A stretch of 27,943 nt of DNA from Chara braunii (lineage: Eukaryota; Streptophyta; Charophyceae; Charales; Characeae). This document shows, piece by piece, positions 9,718-20,909 of this stretch; the stretch's first letter is position 1, and every line of letters begins with the position of its first letter. Position numbers and translations under genes: made by a program. The notes beneath the pieces are model-generated. The model saw nothing but the letters and a program-made list of their open reading frames with translations, was not told the DNA's origin and ran no database searches. Location: the NCBI GenBank assembly GCA_003427395.1, contig BFEA01000020.1:4670105-4698047 (forward strand), read 5' to 3'.

Positions 9718-10258
9718 ATTGCTTTGGCTACTTTAGGGCTGCGTTACCCTCGCCCACGCGACAGACAATGGGGATTTGGTACTTGGCTGGTCACACGGCG
9801 CCATCCACAAATTGTGCAAGAACGTTTGTGAACGAAGTTTTGCCAATTTTTTAAGAAAATGCTTAAAAAAAATAGGGCACTTGTGGTCACCTACAGAGGT
9901 GACCAATCCCTTGCCCCGAAATTACCACCCAGCCCTTCGGGAGGAGAGGGACTGGGGTTAGCGCGACCTTGCCTGGCCGGCGCTTCGCGCTCCGCCAAGC
10001 GTTACCGGGTTTGGCAGAACCCGAGCCGCCGTTCAGGGCGCTACCACCAACGATATCGCCTTGGAGACGTCCCCCCACCAGCCCCCTTCGCGGAGCAGAT
10101 ATGGCGCAAGTCTAGCCATAAGAGTGGACGCCAGGAGGAGGAGGCGCAACCCCCACGGAGAAGTAAGGTACAGGAGCTGAGGAATGTGAGAACCGGCGTC
10201 AGGAGAAGAAAGGCAAGAGGGAGATTGGAGGTAAGGTTAGTTTAACGAAGAGGGAAAG

Positions 10259-12556
10259 ATGGCGGCCACGCCGGCCCAGGTAGCTTCAGGGAGATCTCCC
10301 CCACCAGGGCTGTACGAGGACAGAGATTATTGGGAGGACGAGGATAGGATTAGGAGCCTATCAGCGTTGTGTTTTGATGATGGAGTATATCCAACGGAAA
10401 TTGACCCAGGAGAGATGATTGTGGAGGGTAGGGAGGTCAGGTTCAAATTGAACACATCCCCCGATGACATCGAAGTTAAATGGTTGAAAAAGCGGACCGT
10501 GACTATTATTTATAGAGACGCCGCGAGGTTTCTTTCGCGGAAGATAAAAGATGACCTGGTCAGAGCCTTTGAGGATGGGTGGGTAATTGGGAATGAGGCC
10601 CTACTGCAAAATCAGAGGAGAGGGAGAATCAAGATAGAAGGTCCAGGGGTAGCGTCCTATGTTGCGAAAGCAAAGGAAGTCGCAGAGTATATGATATCGG
10701 AGCAGTCGGTGGAGGTGAATTTAGGAAATGAATCCTACAGAGTCCAGTTCAAGCCGTGGATGACGCGAGCGGAGTTCAGGGAATTGAGGAAGCAGGAGGA
10801 GGATAGGGTGTTTTGGGTGATGGCGCTTCAGGTGCCACTCGACGACATGCCGTTCATATATGCGCAAATAGAGAAGGCGATAGGTAAGATCATCTTAGCG
10901 CACCCAACGGATGCAGACCTGTCGAGACCGGCCCTCATTAATGCCCGGTTCGATCTTGATCCAGAAGCTCGCACGAATATGTAGGACGTCCTCTGGATCG
11001 AAACGCCGAAGGGAGACACTCTCGAGATCAAATTGGCTTCAACAGACACAGTCAAGTGCAGGACCTGTCGGCAGTTTTTCCATACGGAACAAGAATGCAG
11101 AAGAAATGGCGGCCAGTGGATGGGGGGGGCAGGAGCATCACAGCGGCATCACGGAAGCTCCCTGCAACAGCAACAATCGCAGAATCTCGGGAGGTATCAA
11201 GGACCGATGGGCCCGAGGAGCGGTACCCAAGCCCCTTCAGGAGCGGCCAGCCAAGCTGGTCTTATGCGAAGCAACCCGACCTTCTCACCACAAGGCAACC
11301 GAAGTGGTAGTGAACATCAAGGGCAACTGGGCGGATTTCAGGGTGGGTTGGGAGGAATGGCACAAGGCATCGGCCTGGCGGGTTGTCAGGGTCCGCACGA
11401 CATGGCACAAGGAGGCGGTGGAGCATGAGGTTTCTCACAGGCACAAGTGGGGGGAGGATTTGCAGGAGTAGCACCTGTGGGGCCAGGGCTGTTCAACAAT
11501 CAAAATCTATTCGAAATGTCAAATTTCAATGGCGAACAGCTGGCGGCATGGCAAGGAGGGACTATCTCAGCGGACTGGCTCGTAGCCAATGGCATTCACC
11601 CAGCGCTATGGGCGGGGATGTTGAACCCGCACGGAGGAGTGCCAGCTAGAAGTCAGATGGGTGGCAACACGCAACAACCAAACTCGACGGCACCGGGAAG
11701 AGAGGGAGGACAGGGGATGCTCAATGCAGAACAACCCTTTGGGGGAGGATTAAGGGATGGAACTGACGGTGGGACGCCGGGACCAAACGAGAACCCGGAA
11801 GGCTCCACCAGCAAACCACGAGGAATAGGGAAGCAGAGGAGATTGAGTTTGACGTTTGTGCCAGGAGTTACGCCTGAACCATCGAGAGCTTCGCGATTGT
11901 CACGAAGCGGTTCGGAAAAGTCGGTGAGTCAGGAGGTAGGAATGGTGACCCCAGGCCAAAAAACAACGAGGGATCGAAGACTTGCTTCGACGCGGGATCA
12001 AAGCTCGAAGTTCCCGCAATTTTTAGTACCCTTGGTCTGTACGGCCTTCCGGAATTCCTTATGGGTGGTGACATGGCAGAAGAACCTTGGACCGCCTCTG
12101 GTATTTGGGCAAGCGGTCTCAGAGATTCCCTCAACCTTGGACATTGAGAGAAGCCTGAAGAACTTGTACCTCGATGCTATCCCGATGAGGGTCATCCCGG
12201 ATGTGGTAATGGCTAGGATACTATTCGGCCCGACAGGCAGCAAAGTGAAGTACTATGTTCCTCTCGTGGACGCCAGGCTCACAGAGCAGAAGCTGTCGGA
12301 GCTCAAACCGCATGGTTTGAGGTTAATCCCTTTGGCCACCTTCGCGGAGGCAAAGAAGCAAGAACTGGCAAAATTCATGATCTCTCCGACTATGATGACG
12401 GCTGATGCGCTGGCGGAGCTCAAGATGAGGCTGCCAAAGGAGAAGAAATTGGACTCCATCTTTCTGAAGACGACTCTCACTCAAAGCTGGCCCGATGTTC
12501 GTTCAACCAATGCTCACATCCAACAGCAACATGGAGCGGTTAATTTAAATGGATAA
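10259..12556 (+). pseudogene. LINE ORF1 (gag-like RNA-binding protein) with two internal stops
   Basis: One continuous frame of 765 codons from ATG 10259 to TAA 12554-12556, broken by TAG at 10982-10984 and TGA at 11426-11428; the reading resumes in the same frame each time, so these are point nonsense changes. The first ~240 residues resemble the DUF4283-type domain of plant L1 ORF1. After the first stop comes a C-x2-C-x4-H-x4-C zinc knuckle (11056-11097). Then follow a Gln/Gly-rich linker and a basic Ser/Arg segment, and a folded-looking C-terminal ~190 residues I cannot assign. Its product would coat the LINE RNA in the ribonucleoprotein particle. The 3' end overlaps the ORF2 start by 8 bases. 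Confidence 0.8.
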
Positions 12557-15500
12557 AATCAAGATAGCCACTTGGAATTTGCAGGGCTTCGGGGACACAA
12601 TCAGAAGGAGCAAACGGACTAGGGTAAAGTCTTGGCTACATGAGAAACGGATTCAGATAGCGTGCCTACAAGAGACCAAGTTAGACAACGAGAAGATAGG
12701 GGAATTAGGAAGGTGGTGGGACGGACCGCAGATTTGGTATGAGGCTCAAGAGACGAGGGGAGGTGTCGGGATTCTTATTCACAGAGACCTGGCGGTGCAA
12801 ATAGTCGACTACTTTGCAGACCTCTGGGGCCGCTGGGTATGGGTGGTCCTGAAGAGTGGAGATCTTATTTGGGCGGTCGTTTCAGTGTATGCACCGGTCA
12901 GAAGAAGTGAGAGGATCGCCTTTTGGGATGAACTGCGGGTGTCCCTTCCAGATGTGGATGAGGTCATCATTGACGGGGACTGGAATACAGTCTTAGATTC
13001 CCCGCCGGATCAAAGGGGTCATGGGTGTGCGAAGGATGTGCTTGCACTGGTGGATCTGATGCTGGACCTGGACCTTCAGGATGTTTACAGGACCCTGCGC
13101 CCAGCAGAACCCGGTTACACCTGGTTCTCGCACCGAGGGAAGGGAAGGAGGTTAGACTATTTGCTGGTGGGAGGAGGTCTGAAGGGTCAGGTAATTAATG
13201 TGGAGGAAGTCATAAATCCGGTCTCGGATCATAAACCAGTGATCGGGCAGTTCAACCTCGCGAAGGAGAAACCAAGGGGTAGAGGGTATTTCAAGCTCAA
13301 TACACAAAATCTTCACAGCGAAGGGCTGAACAAATGGACACAAGGGTTTTGGGAGCGGTGGCAGAAACAGAAGGAGCGCTTTCCAACGCTAGCAGATTGG
13401 TGGGAGACAGGGTCAAGGATCCTGTCGAGGCTGCTAGACGTATTCTCTCGGATTCTCGCGCTGAGCAGAAATAAGGAAGAAAGGAAATGTCAGAAGAGAG
13501 TACAGGACGCGGAGGAAAAGATGAAGAGGCACCCTATCTCGGAACGGGCGTGGGGCAAGGAGCGGGCCAAAAGGTTGGCTGAGTGGGATAAGAAACAGCA
13601 AGAAAAGTCTGAGCTTTGGGCAAAAAGACTGAAGATGAAGGGCCTGGAGGTTTACGATAGGATGTCCAGAGAATCCTTTCAAAAGCTGACTCCAGCAAGA
13701 AATGGCCCGGCGCTCAAGGAGCTCAGACACCCATTCGACCCCAACGAACCGGTAGCAGTGGAACCAGAGGAACTCTGCAGGTACGCTGTGTTGTACTACC
13801 AAGACATACTCACGTCTAGAAGACAGGGGGAAGGAGCTGAGACTGATCTGGCCACTGGCTCCGACCATTGGAACAACACGACAGTAAAGCTGCATTCACA
13901 AGGACGTTTAGACCTTGATAGACCAATTACAAAGGAAGAAGCAGGGGAAGCCTTGAAAGTGATGGCGAATGGGAAGACTCCAGGGGATGATGGGCTTCCG
14001 ACGGAGTTCTACCAGCAACACTGAAACTTGCTAGGGGACGACCCGGTAGAGATCTATAACGAGATGCAACTGGGAGGGAGGCTACCTGGCAGCGCGTGCA
14101 GGGGGATCATCTCCATCCTGTTCAAGAAGGGGGACACGAGTGAGATTCGGAATTGGAGGCCGATATCGCTCCTCAATGTATCTTACAAGATTCTGGTGAA
14201 GGTTTTAGCGAGAAGGTTAGGGAGATACCTACCGGACCTCGTGGAAGATGACCGGGCAGCATTCGTCAGAGGCCGCTCCATTTACGAGAATATTGTAACG
14301 GCGGTGGAGGTGCTGGAAGTTGTAAGCCAAGAGAACCTTGAAGTCAATGTCCTATTATTGGACATGGAAAAGGCGTACGACCGGGTTAACTGGTCGTAAG
14401 TCTTGAGCTCCCTCAAATGGATGGGTTTCGGGGTCATTTTCTGCAATTGGGTAATAGGGTTGTATGCGGCATCCACAACTTCAGTCATGGTAAACGGACA
14501 CATTTCAGCTCCGTTCAGGTTGTCAAGGTCGCTGCGACAGGGCTGCCCCCTGGCGCTGCTGTTGTTTGTGGTGCATCTAGAGGTCCCACTAAACAATATT
14601 AGGGTCAATGCACAGATTCAGGGAATAGATCTGGGTCAACGAGCTTGCAAGGTAAAGGCGCTGGCGGACAATCTGTTTGCAGTTTCGGCCAACACAGTGG
14701 AATCGATGTCTGCGCTGCGATCAATTGGTCCAAGTCGGTCTTCCTGCTACCCCAAAGGTGCATCCCCACGGTGGACTGGGGTATGAAGCGAGTTCACAGC
14801 GGCAGCTCGGAACAATTCCTCGGGTTCCAGGTGGCCCTTACCTCATGTGCGCTCCGACAAGAAGAGATATTGCAGGACAAAGTGCTGCAGAGGATAACTA
14901 CTTGGGGGAAAGCCCCGCACTTGTCACTGCTTGGGCGTGCGTTGGTGGTAAATGTGGCCCTTTTTGCCCTCCTCACTTTCGTGGGAAATGTGAGACCACT
15001 AGGCAAGAAGACACAGGCAGTGGTGAGAAGGAAAGCGTCAAGATTCATCTGGAAGCCCTATGCGGAAGAAGGGGGGAATGTAATGTCTAAGGTAGGTTGG
15101 GATCTGATCTGCGTCCCCAGGACAGAAGGTGGACTGGGAATGATGGCTCCGGGCAGGAGGAACTTGGCCATGCTCGCCAGGTGGGTCATTCGGGCTATCA
15201 CTGAGCAGAACGATAAGCATTGGATCGCACTCGGAGAGCACATATTGAGTAAGGAGTGGCAGTTGGAACGAAAATCGGACGTGTGGGCCTACGTGTGGAT
15301 CGACTCTTATCTCAGGAGACAGCTGAAATCAGAGTTTTGGCGGGCGGTGCTGTTAGCATGGAGGAGGGTGAAGCCAGACATCATCAGTGCCCCCTGCACG
15401 AAAGGTGAAGTCCTCGCACAAATTATATTTGAGAATCAGAACATCAGAGACAATAGAGGGATGATGCTCATGGCCAATTCAGAACCAGGCAGCTTCGGAA

Positions 15501-16729
15501 AGGCGTGGGTAAAACGGGGTGTGGTTAGACTGAGAGACCTCTGGAATGAGTTCACAGGAGACTGGCGCTCAGGGGAGGAGATGGTGGGCATTTTAAGACC
15601 AGGAAGGTACATTAGACAGAGAAGACAATTAGTGCTGGACAGCATTCCTAAGGCATGGCTGCAGATCCTCTCCCCGGCGAAGCCAAATCCGGTAGGGACC
15701 TGGTATGAAGTGGAAAAGGAACGGGATCCGCTTGCCCCCCAGTTGAGAGAGTTTGTTAAACTGGAGGAGATTAGTGAAGAAGGAAGAAGGAAGTTCCAGC
15801 GATGGCAGGCGCAGAATGGAGAAACAAATCTGAGTCTGTGCAAGGAAGAGGAACACTGCTCCCTGCCGGGAGGTCCACTTGTAGAGATTAGGGTGAGAGA
15901 AACGGTGAGCGAGGAGGGTGACTGGAAGGTGAAGCTCTGGAACGTAGGGGCTCCCTTGGCGGTTCTCAAAGCGGACCCAGACCAATGGGCCTGGAGGAGC
16001 AGAGAGTCACGGGGGGAACATGTCAGGTTGGACGAATACACGTTGGAACTGGGTTACAAAGTTCAGGAGCCCCATCGGACACCTCTAATGACGGCCACGC
16101 AACGATGGACAAGAGTACTCCCAGATGACTCAGAGAAGATAAGCAACGCCTTGCAGAGGTGCTCGCAGCAGTTGGTGGAGTCCCCGTTCCCAAGAGCCGC
16201 AACTATTTTATGGTTGGCCTCGTTGTTAGCTACACCCTCAACGGTATGGCTTATCAGCAGGGGATTGGAGGTGGATGTGCAATGTAAGAGATGCCACTGG
16301 TCGTTTGAGTCGACGATACACATCTGGTGGGACTGCCCAGTTTCACAGAAGTTCTGGGCCTGGTGGGCTGAACAGTGGGTGACTTGGACGGGAAACGATC
16401 TGCAATGGGACAAGGAATGGGTATTGTTGGGGGGGCTTCCAAAAACGTTGGATCTAAGCAAAGGCTGGGGGTACGTAGCACAGGCTAGTCGGGCGGGAAG
16501 GAACAGGATCCGATTCGAAAGGAAGTTGATGTCGGAGCCTGAGATGAGAGCAACGTTCAAGGCAATGTTAAGAAGAGTGATGGTTGCCGACTGGAGAAGG
16601 AGAGCTCCGAGGGGGGGAAGAGTCCGATCTGTTGGACGTTGGTTTCAAGACACTTGGGGCCAGGGTGGGAAATTGGGGACGGTAGATAGTAAGGGTAATC
16701 TGTCCATTGCCAGTTGGTTGGTTTCGTAG
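12549..16729 (+). pseudogene. LINE ORF2: APE endonuclease and reverse transcriptase, inactivated
   Basis: Starts at ATG 12549 inside the ORF1 stop region. The APE-type endonuclease (residues 1-237) keeps all expected catalytic positions: N10, E42, Y114, D144/N146, D203 and the SDH at 226-228. A charged, coiled-coil-like linker follows, then RT: finger motif around 13966-14010, motif A (D-M-E-K-A-Y-D) near 14365, and R-Q-G-C-P-L near 14535. TGA at 14022 (probably TGG) and TAA at 14397 interrupt the frame. The Y/F-A-D-D box reads L-A-D-N (14661-14672), losing an essential aspartate, and a frameshift with probable deletion lies at about 14710-14725. The rest runs to TAG at 16727 and contains C-x2-C-x8-H-x4-C (zf-RVT type) near 16285-16340. 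Confidence 0.9.
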
Positions 16730-16877
16730 GTAGAAGCAAAGGGCAGAGTACTGATAGAGGAATAAAGACTTGGGTGGAAAAGGGGAAAAAGAAAAAGAGG
16801 GTCGGTAAAATAGGAGGGATAATTTGGGACAACCAGGCGCACTCGGTTGGGACATCCGCAGTAGGAGGCAAGTCGGG

Positions 16878-17106
16878 CACCTAGCCGCATTAGGCAGGGA
16901 GGGTTTTTGACCCCAGTAGGGAGCTAAGGGTCCACCTAGCCGCATTAGGCAGGGAGGGTTTTTGACCCCAGTAGGGAGCTAAGGGCCCACCTAGCCACAT
17001 TAGGCAGGGAGGGGAAGGAGAGTGTCCAGGAAAGTAGAGGACCAAAGGGTCCACCTAGCCGCATTAGGCAGGGAGGGTTTTTGACCCCAGTAGGGAGCTA
17101 AGGGCT
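16878..17106 (+). repeat. Tandem array in the LINE 3' UTR, four units
   Basis: Units start with CACCTAGCCGCATTAGGCAG at 16878, 16933, 16988 and 17052. Units 1, 2 and 4 continue GGAGGGTTTTTGACCCCAG and are 55 bases long; unit 3 has a different second half and is 64 bases. Non-coding. Confidence 0.92.
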
Positions 17107-17322
17107 GAGGGTGAAGAGAGGAGTGGTAGGTTTGTTACGACAATAGGTAGAGTATTGGTCAAGATAGTAGCGATCATGTGGATTTGACGGAAGTAAGTTG
17201 GACTTTGAGTCGTTGGGCGGTTGCCCACAGTATTTACTGGGTCTATCCCAGTCTGTTGGTTTTTTATCCGGGTTGTTTGTGAGGAATTCCCGGCCTCAAT
17301 GTTTTTATAATCAATTCGCAAC

Positions 17323-17652
17323 CCTTAGGCTGCGGTATAGTGGGCTTCCCTGTCTGTGTCAAGGTATCGCATTTTTGGCGGCGGGCGACCAGGACGCAAA
17401 GCGGGTTCTTAGGGGGCAAAAACAATTGGGGGACCGGTCCTTGGCAAAACTGCGGACTACCTACAGCTAGCTTTGCTAGAACCGGGACTTTTGGAAAAAG
17501 GAAGGACCGGTCCTTGGGTGGAAGTGGACCCCAAAAAGAAGTGGGGGGCGTTGGACCGGACCCCGGGTAGAAGCGGACCCCAAAAAGAAGTGAGGGCATG
17601 TGAACTGCAAAAGGGCCCTCAGGCCCAGGCATTGAGCCCCGTTGTGACGCGC
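17323..17652. other. No gene; short internal duplications
   Basis: Contains a duplicated ~26 base unit (GAAGYGGACCCCAAAAAGAA, at about 17521 and 17573) and two copies of the palindrome GGACCGGTCC (about 17431 and 17505). The long minus-strand frame here is proline-rich and motif-free. Confidence 0.45.
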
Positions 17653-18240
17653 GAAAAACAGCAAGATGGGGTGTGCCAAGGATTTTTGGAAATTGAGTGT
17701 GGGGACACAGACAGAACTGAAATCCCCCGTGTTGGTCCGATAAAGCAAGTCGATTGCTTTCGCGCGTCGCGGAATGCACGTGAGGGCAGGGCGCGAAACA
17801 TCCAAATTCAATCCAAAAACTATTGTCGGGCTTCCCACCGGGCTACAGCCCGTCGTTTAGAATGGGAAGGCTTTGGCACGCTTCGCGTGTCTCATTTTCG
17901 TATCAAATCTCGTCGTCGTTCGCTGGTCAATTCTGAGTCTGACGTGGATGGTCTCAGTCGCGTGGCTCTTTCTTTATGCTCGTCTTCACTTTGCACACGG
18001 TAGTGGAAACCCCTGGACTCGTAGCGCTCAAAACGCTGACATTCGGTGCATAGAGTGCGCGGCCAGTGGGGTTCTACTGCCGTCCACGGGATGACGATCA
18101 ACTCGTTGAATGGCAACAATATCGAGTAAGGTGGGAAGTGTGTANATAGAGTGCGCGGCCAGTGGGGTTCTACTGCCGTCCACGGGATGACGATCAACTC
18201 GTTGAATGGCAACAATATCGAGTAAGGTGGGAAGTGTGTA
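17653..18240 (-). repeat. Left copy of an LTR-like repeat (partial), interrupted by an assembly gap
   Basis: 492 bases (17653-18144) match 27446-27943 in the same orientation at roughly 96 percent identity, with mostly transitions and one 6-base indel. The right copy sits next to the gypsy primer-binding site, so the family is probably the gypsy LTR, reading on the minus strand. Left of 17653 the copy stops matching, although the right copy appears to continue ~57 bases to its PBS, so this copy is truncated or comes from a different insertion. The final 95 bases are repeated after an N. Confidence 0.6.
18050..18240. other. Exact 95 bp duplication around a single N: assembly join
   Basis: 18050-18144 and 18146-18240 are identical over 95 bases, from ATAGAGTGCGC to GGGAAGTGTGTA, with one N at 18145 between them. 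This is the pattern left when two contigs that overlap by k-1 bases are placed side by side instead of merged. It is very unlikely to be a real tandem duplication. Confidence 0.9.
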
Positions 18241-18520
18241 TCGATAATGACAAACCCAACTTCTACGAACCCTGAACAACGATTTGCTGGAGGGAAGTAG
18301 TATCGTCCACCGATTTGTGCAACGGCTTCTCGTACGTCCTACTCGCATACACGTGTCCTTCCCTCGTTGTAGGGAAAAGGCCGTGTTGGGACGGGAGGTA
18401 CGGGAAGCTGGTGCCCGATCGGAGGGTACTGGTTAGTCCACATATCAATCAATTGTAAAGATCGGGAGACGTCATCAAGAAAAGAAAACGCTTGCGCACC
18501 CCACAATCAATCCCTTTCAA

Positions 18521-18523
<3 letters not shown>

Positions 18524-18590
<67 letters not shown>
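18524..18590. repeat. (GA)n microsatellite
   Basis: About 33 uninterrupted GA units, followed by a short A run. Confidence 0.97.
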
Positions 18591-18595
<5 letters not shown>

Positions 18596-19088
18596 AAAGA
18601 CACTTCATCAGCTGGATCATGCATATAACTAAGGAACCGATCCGCGGCTCAGGTTTAGTGAGCTAGTGCAACGTTGATTCCACGCGCCTTGTTTCTCGAG
18701 GCCGCTCCGTGGCTCGGCTGCTAATGTCATGCAGCATAAGGCAGATGACCTGCGCAGTGCATTCAGAGCTACAGATCTAAACACTCTTGCATTCTCGGAC
18801 AAAATCCCGACGACAATTGTCTAATCAACGCAAAAGAGACGCACATCTTCATTCATTCATTCACTGTGGAAGGTGCGAAAAATGAGCCATGCAAAGGAAA
18901 AAGATGGATTGCTTGCACAGTACACACACATCCACTGTTCACAAGACAAGGAAACGGGGTCCTTGCGTAGGAGGATTACCCAGGAAACTAATGGAAGAGT
19001 TCCGGAAGAAGTTCTTTCACACAGAAATAGGATGCCGACTCATTCCTATTCGAGAGAGAGACAATCATTCAGACACATCATCATTCAA

Positions 19089-19114
19089 AAAGAGAAAAAG
19101 AGAGAAAGAGAGAA

Positions 19115-19179
<65 letters not shown>
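19089..19179. repeat. (GAGAAA)n grading into (GA)n
   Basis: Imperfect GAGAAA units (19089-19122) pass into about 28 pure GA units, ending before CGAGGG. Confidence 0.95.
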
Positions 19180-19180
<1 letters not shown>

Positions 19181-19943
19181 GAGGGAGGAAAGTCAAAATA
19201 GGAGATGACAAGGTCCGGAGAGAGAAAAGTTCGGCGTTGCCGCCGTACACTCATGCCAGAGATAAAGATCCGCAACAACAAAGGCGTATTCGCCGTTAAT
19301 TTCAGTATGGCCCTGGGACAATCACTCACTCAACTCCAATCATCGATCCTCATACCCACACCGACGGTCCCGGCCGCCGCGTGCTAACTCCCACCACTGC
19401 GATCGTCACCCCGCTGTCGTAAACTCGACACGGTTCGCCCAGATCCCACAGTCTGTCGTGGCGATCCAGCGCGCAACCGGCCAGCCTATCGTCAACCCGA
19501 CAGGACTTTCCGACTCGCATCAAAAACACTCTGCCTAGCCACTGCTTCCCGGAAGCTGGCTTAGGAGTCCAGAACGTAAGAGAGCTTTGGGGGCGCGCTT
19601 GCGGGTTTTATAGTTGCGAGAAAGGAGATAGAAGGGGGAGAAAACGTCGGGAAGACTGAGGTGTAAGAGGAGAAGCAAGAGGAGAAGACTTTGAGAAGAG
19701 TGCTCCGTGAATGCCATGTTGATCCCTCGGAACTCACGGGTCGACCAATCAGATACGTCGCGCAATAGGAAGATCCTATTGATCCACGCACCTGATTGGC
19801 GAGCGGGAGTTATCGACGGATCTACCGGGCGTCGTGCGTTGGGCTTAGAGGGTGAGAAGAGAAAAGGCGCGAGAAGTAGCGCAAGACGGGTCCAAGATTC
19901 AGATGATCATAAAATGGAAATGGGCGCGCAAAAAGCAGAGCAG

Positions 19944-19970
19944 GAGAGAGAGAGAGAGAGAGAGAGAGAG
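19944..19970. repeat. (GA)n microsatellite, short
   Basis: About 13 GA units between CAG and ACAG. Confidence 0.95.
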
Positions 19971-20909
19971 AACAGTTACGGGAAGAGAACAAAAAGGAGG
20001 GAGAAGGGAAAGGAGGCGCGGGAGGGAGCGATGCGGGGGACAGAGAGGAGAAAGCTTTGCATACGCGGCGCCGTCAACAAAAAGAGAGAAAAAAAGGCAC
20101 CAAAACAGTTACAGCTTGCTTCTATCCTAATTCAAAATTGAAATCACCATATCTGCGCGTGAAAAAGCGACGTGGGAAAAGAAAATCCTACGCCTATTCG
20201 TATTCATTCCGAGAGTTTTCCTCGACGCGCCCAAGAATATTCACACACTCGAAAAGGACACGTCGAAGTTCCGCTTATCCCGAAATTCCCAACTGCCGAG
20301 CCCAATTCCCAGTGCGCTCGCTAAGGCGCACGTAAATTCCCATGTATTTCCCGACTTGCAAAAAGGAAAAACAGATCCCAGAAGTCGAAAAAGCCTTCAG
20401 AAAAGAAACAAGAAATCGAAACGGGTTTTTTCTAGGGTTGGTATGATACAAGCAAAAGAAGGGGTACGAAAGATGGCACGGGTTCGGGAAGTGGTTCGTC
20501 ACATATGTGACGCGCAGGGGGTTCCAAAATTGTACGATCTCCTGATTGCATGTCATGGCGGAGGAGGAAAGAGAAAGGGGAAGAACAGAGTGATGCATGA
20601 GGAACCAAACACATCAGCAGAGCTCCAGAAAGAAGCACAAGGGGTGGTAACTGAGCCGCGGATGAGATGGCGATAACATCCGTGGCAAGATCTCCGCAAC
20701 CCTGTCATATGCAACCCCCTGCCCTGAAGAGATCGTCTGGGTGACGCCATCACGGTCCACCTGATCTCCGTGTGCTTTGCACCCCAGCTCGTTGCTGTCC
20801 GTCGAATCAGAGCATAGGTTGACGTTATCGTCGATGGCGTGATCTTCGCGAAGCTTACTGATTCGTGCCAATGAGGAGAGGAGGGGGGGGGGGGTCACGT
20901 GAATGGGGC

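Larger units (their letters stand above)
9747..17322 (+). mobile_element. L1-type LINE retrotransposon, near full length, inactive
   Basis: About 7.6 kb holding a 5' UTR (to 10258), ORF1 with a CCHC knuckle, ORF2 with APE endonuclease, reverse transcriptase and C-terminal CCHC, and a 3' UTR with a short tandem array. The order matches plant L1 elements; the RNase H domain that some plant L1s carry was not seen. The ends are set by an imperfect 15-16 bp candidate target duplication, CTTTAGGGCTGCGTTA at 9731-9746 and CCTTAGGCTGCGGTA at 17323-17337, so they are approximate. No clear poly-A tail was found. Five reading-frame breaks and a lost RT catalytic residue make it non-autonomous. Confidence 0.85.
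18241..20900. other. 2.7 kb without a supportable gene; microsatellite-rich
   Basis: Contains three (GA)n tracts and purine-rich sequence around them. The ORFs across the tracts encode Arg/Glu repeats and are artefacts of the dinucleotide repeat. A 12-base G run lies at 20883-20894. No domain was recognised on either strand. Confidence 0.55.

Noticed and set aside
9859-10245. 128-codon ORF upstream of LINE ORF1
   Set aside because: In a different frame from ORF1, Arg/Pro-rich, and lies in the expected 5' UTR.
17264-17779. 171-codon minus ORF into the LTR-like repeat
   Set aside because: Proline/Phe-rich reading across small duplications and the repeat edge; part of it recurs only because the repeat recurs.
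18873-19299. Two overlapping plus-strand ORFs across the GA tract
   Set aside because: Most of their length is Arg/Glu repeat encoded by the microsatellite; the flanks have no motif.
19707-20141. 144-codon plus ORF
   Set aside because: Lys/Arg/Glu-rich through another (GA)n tract; no domain and no matching frame in the neighbourhood.
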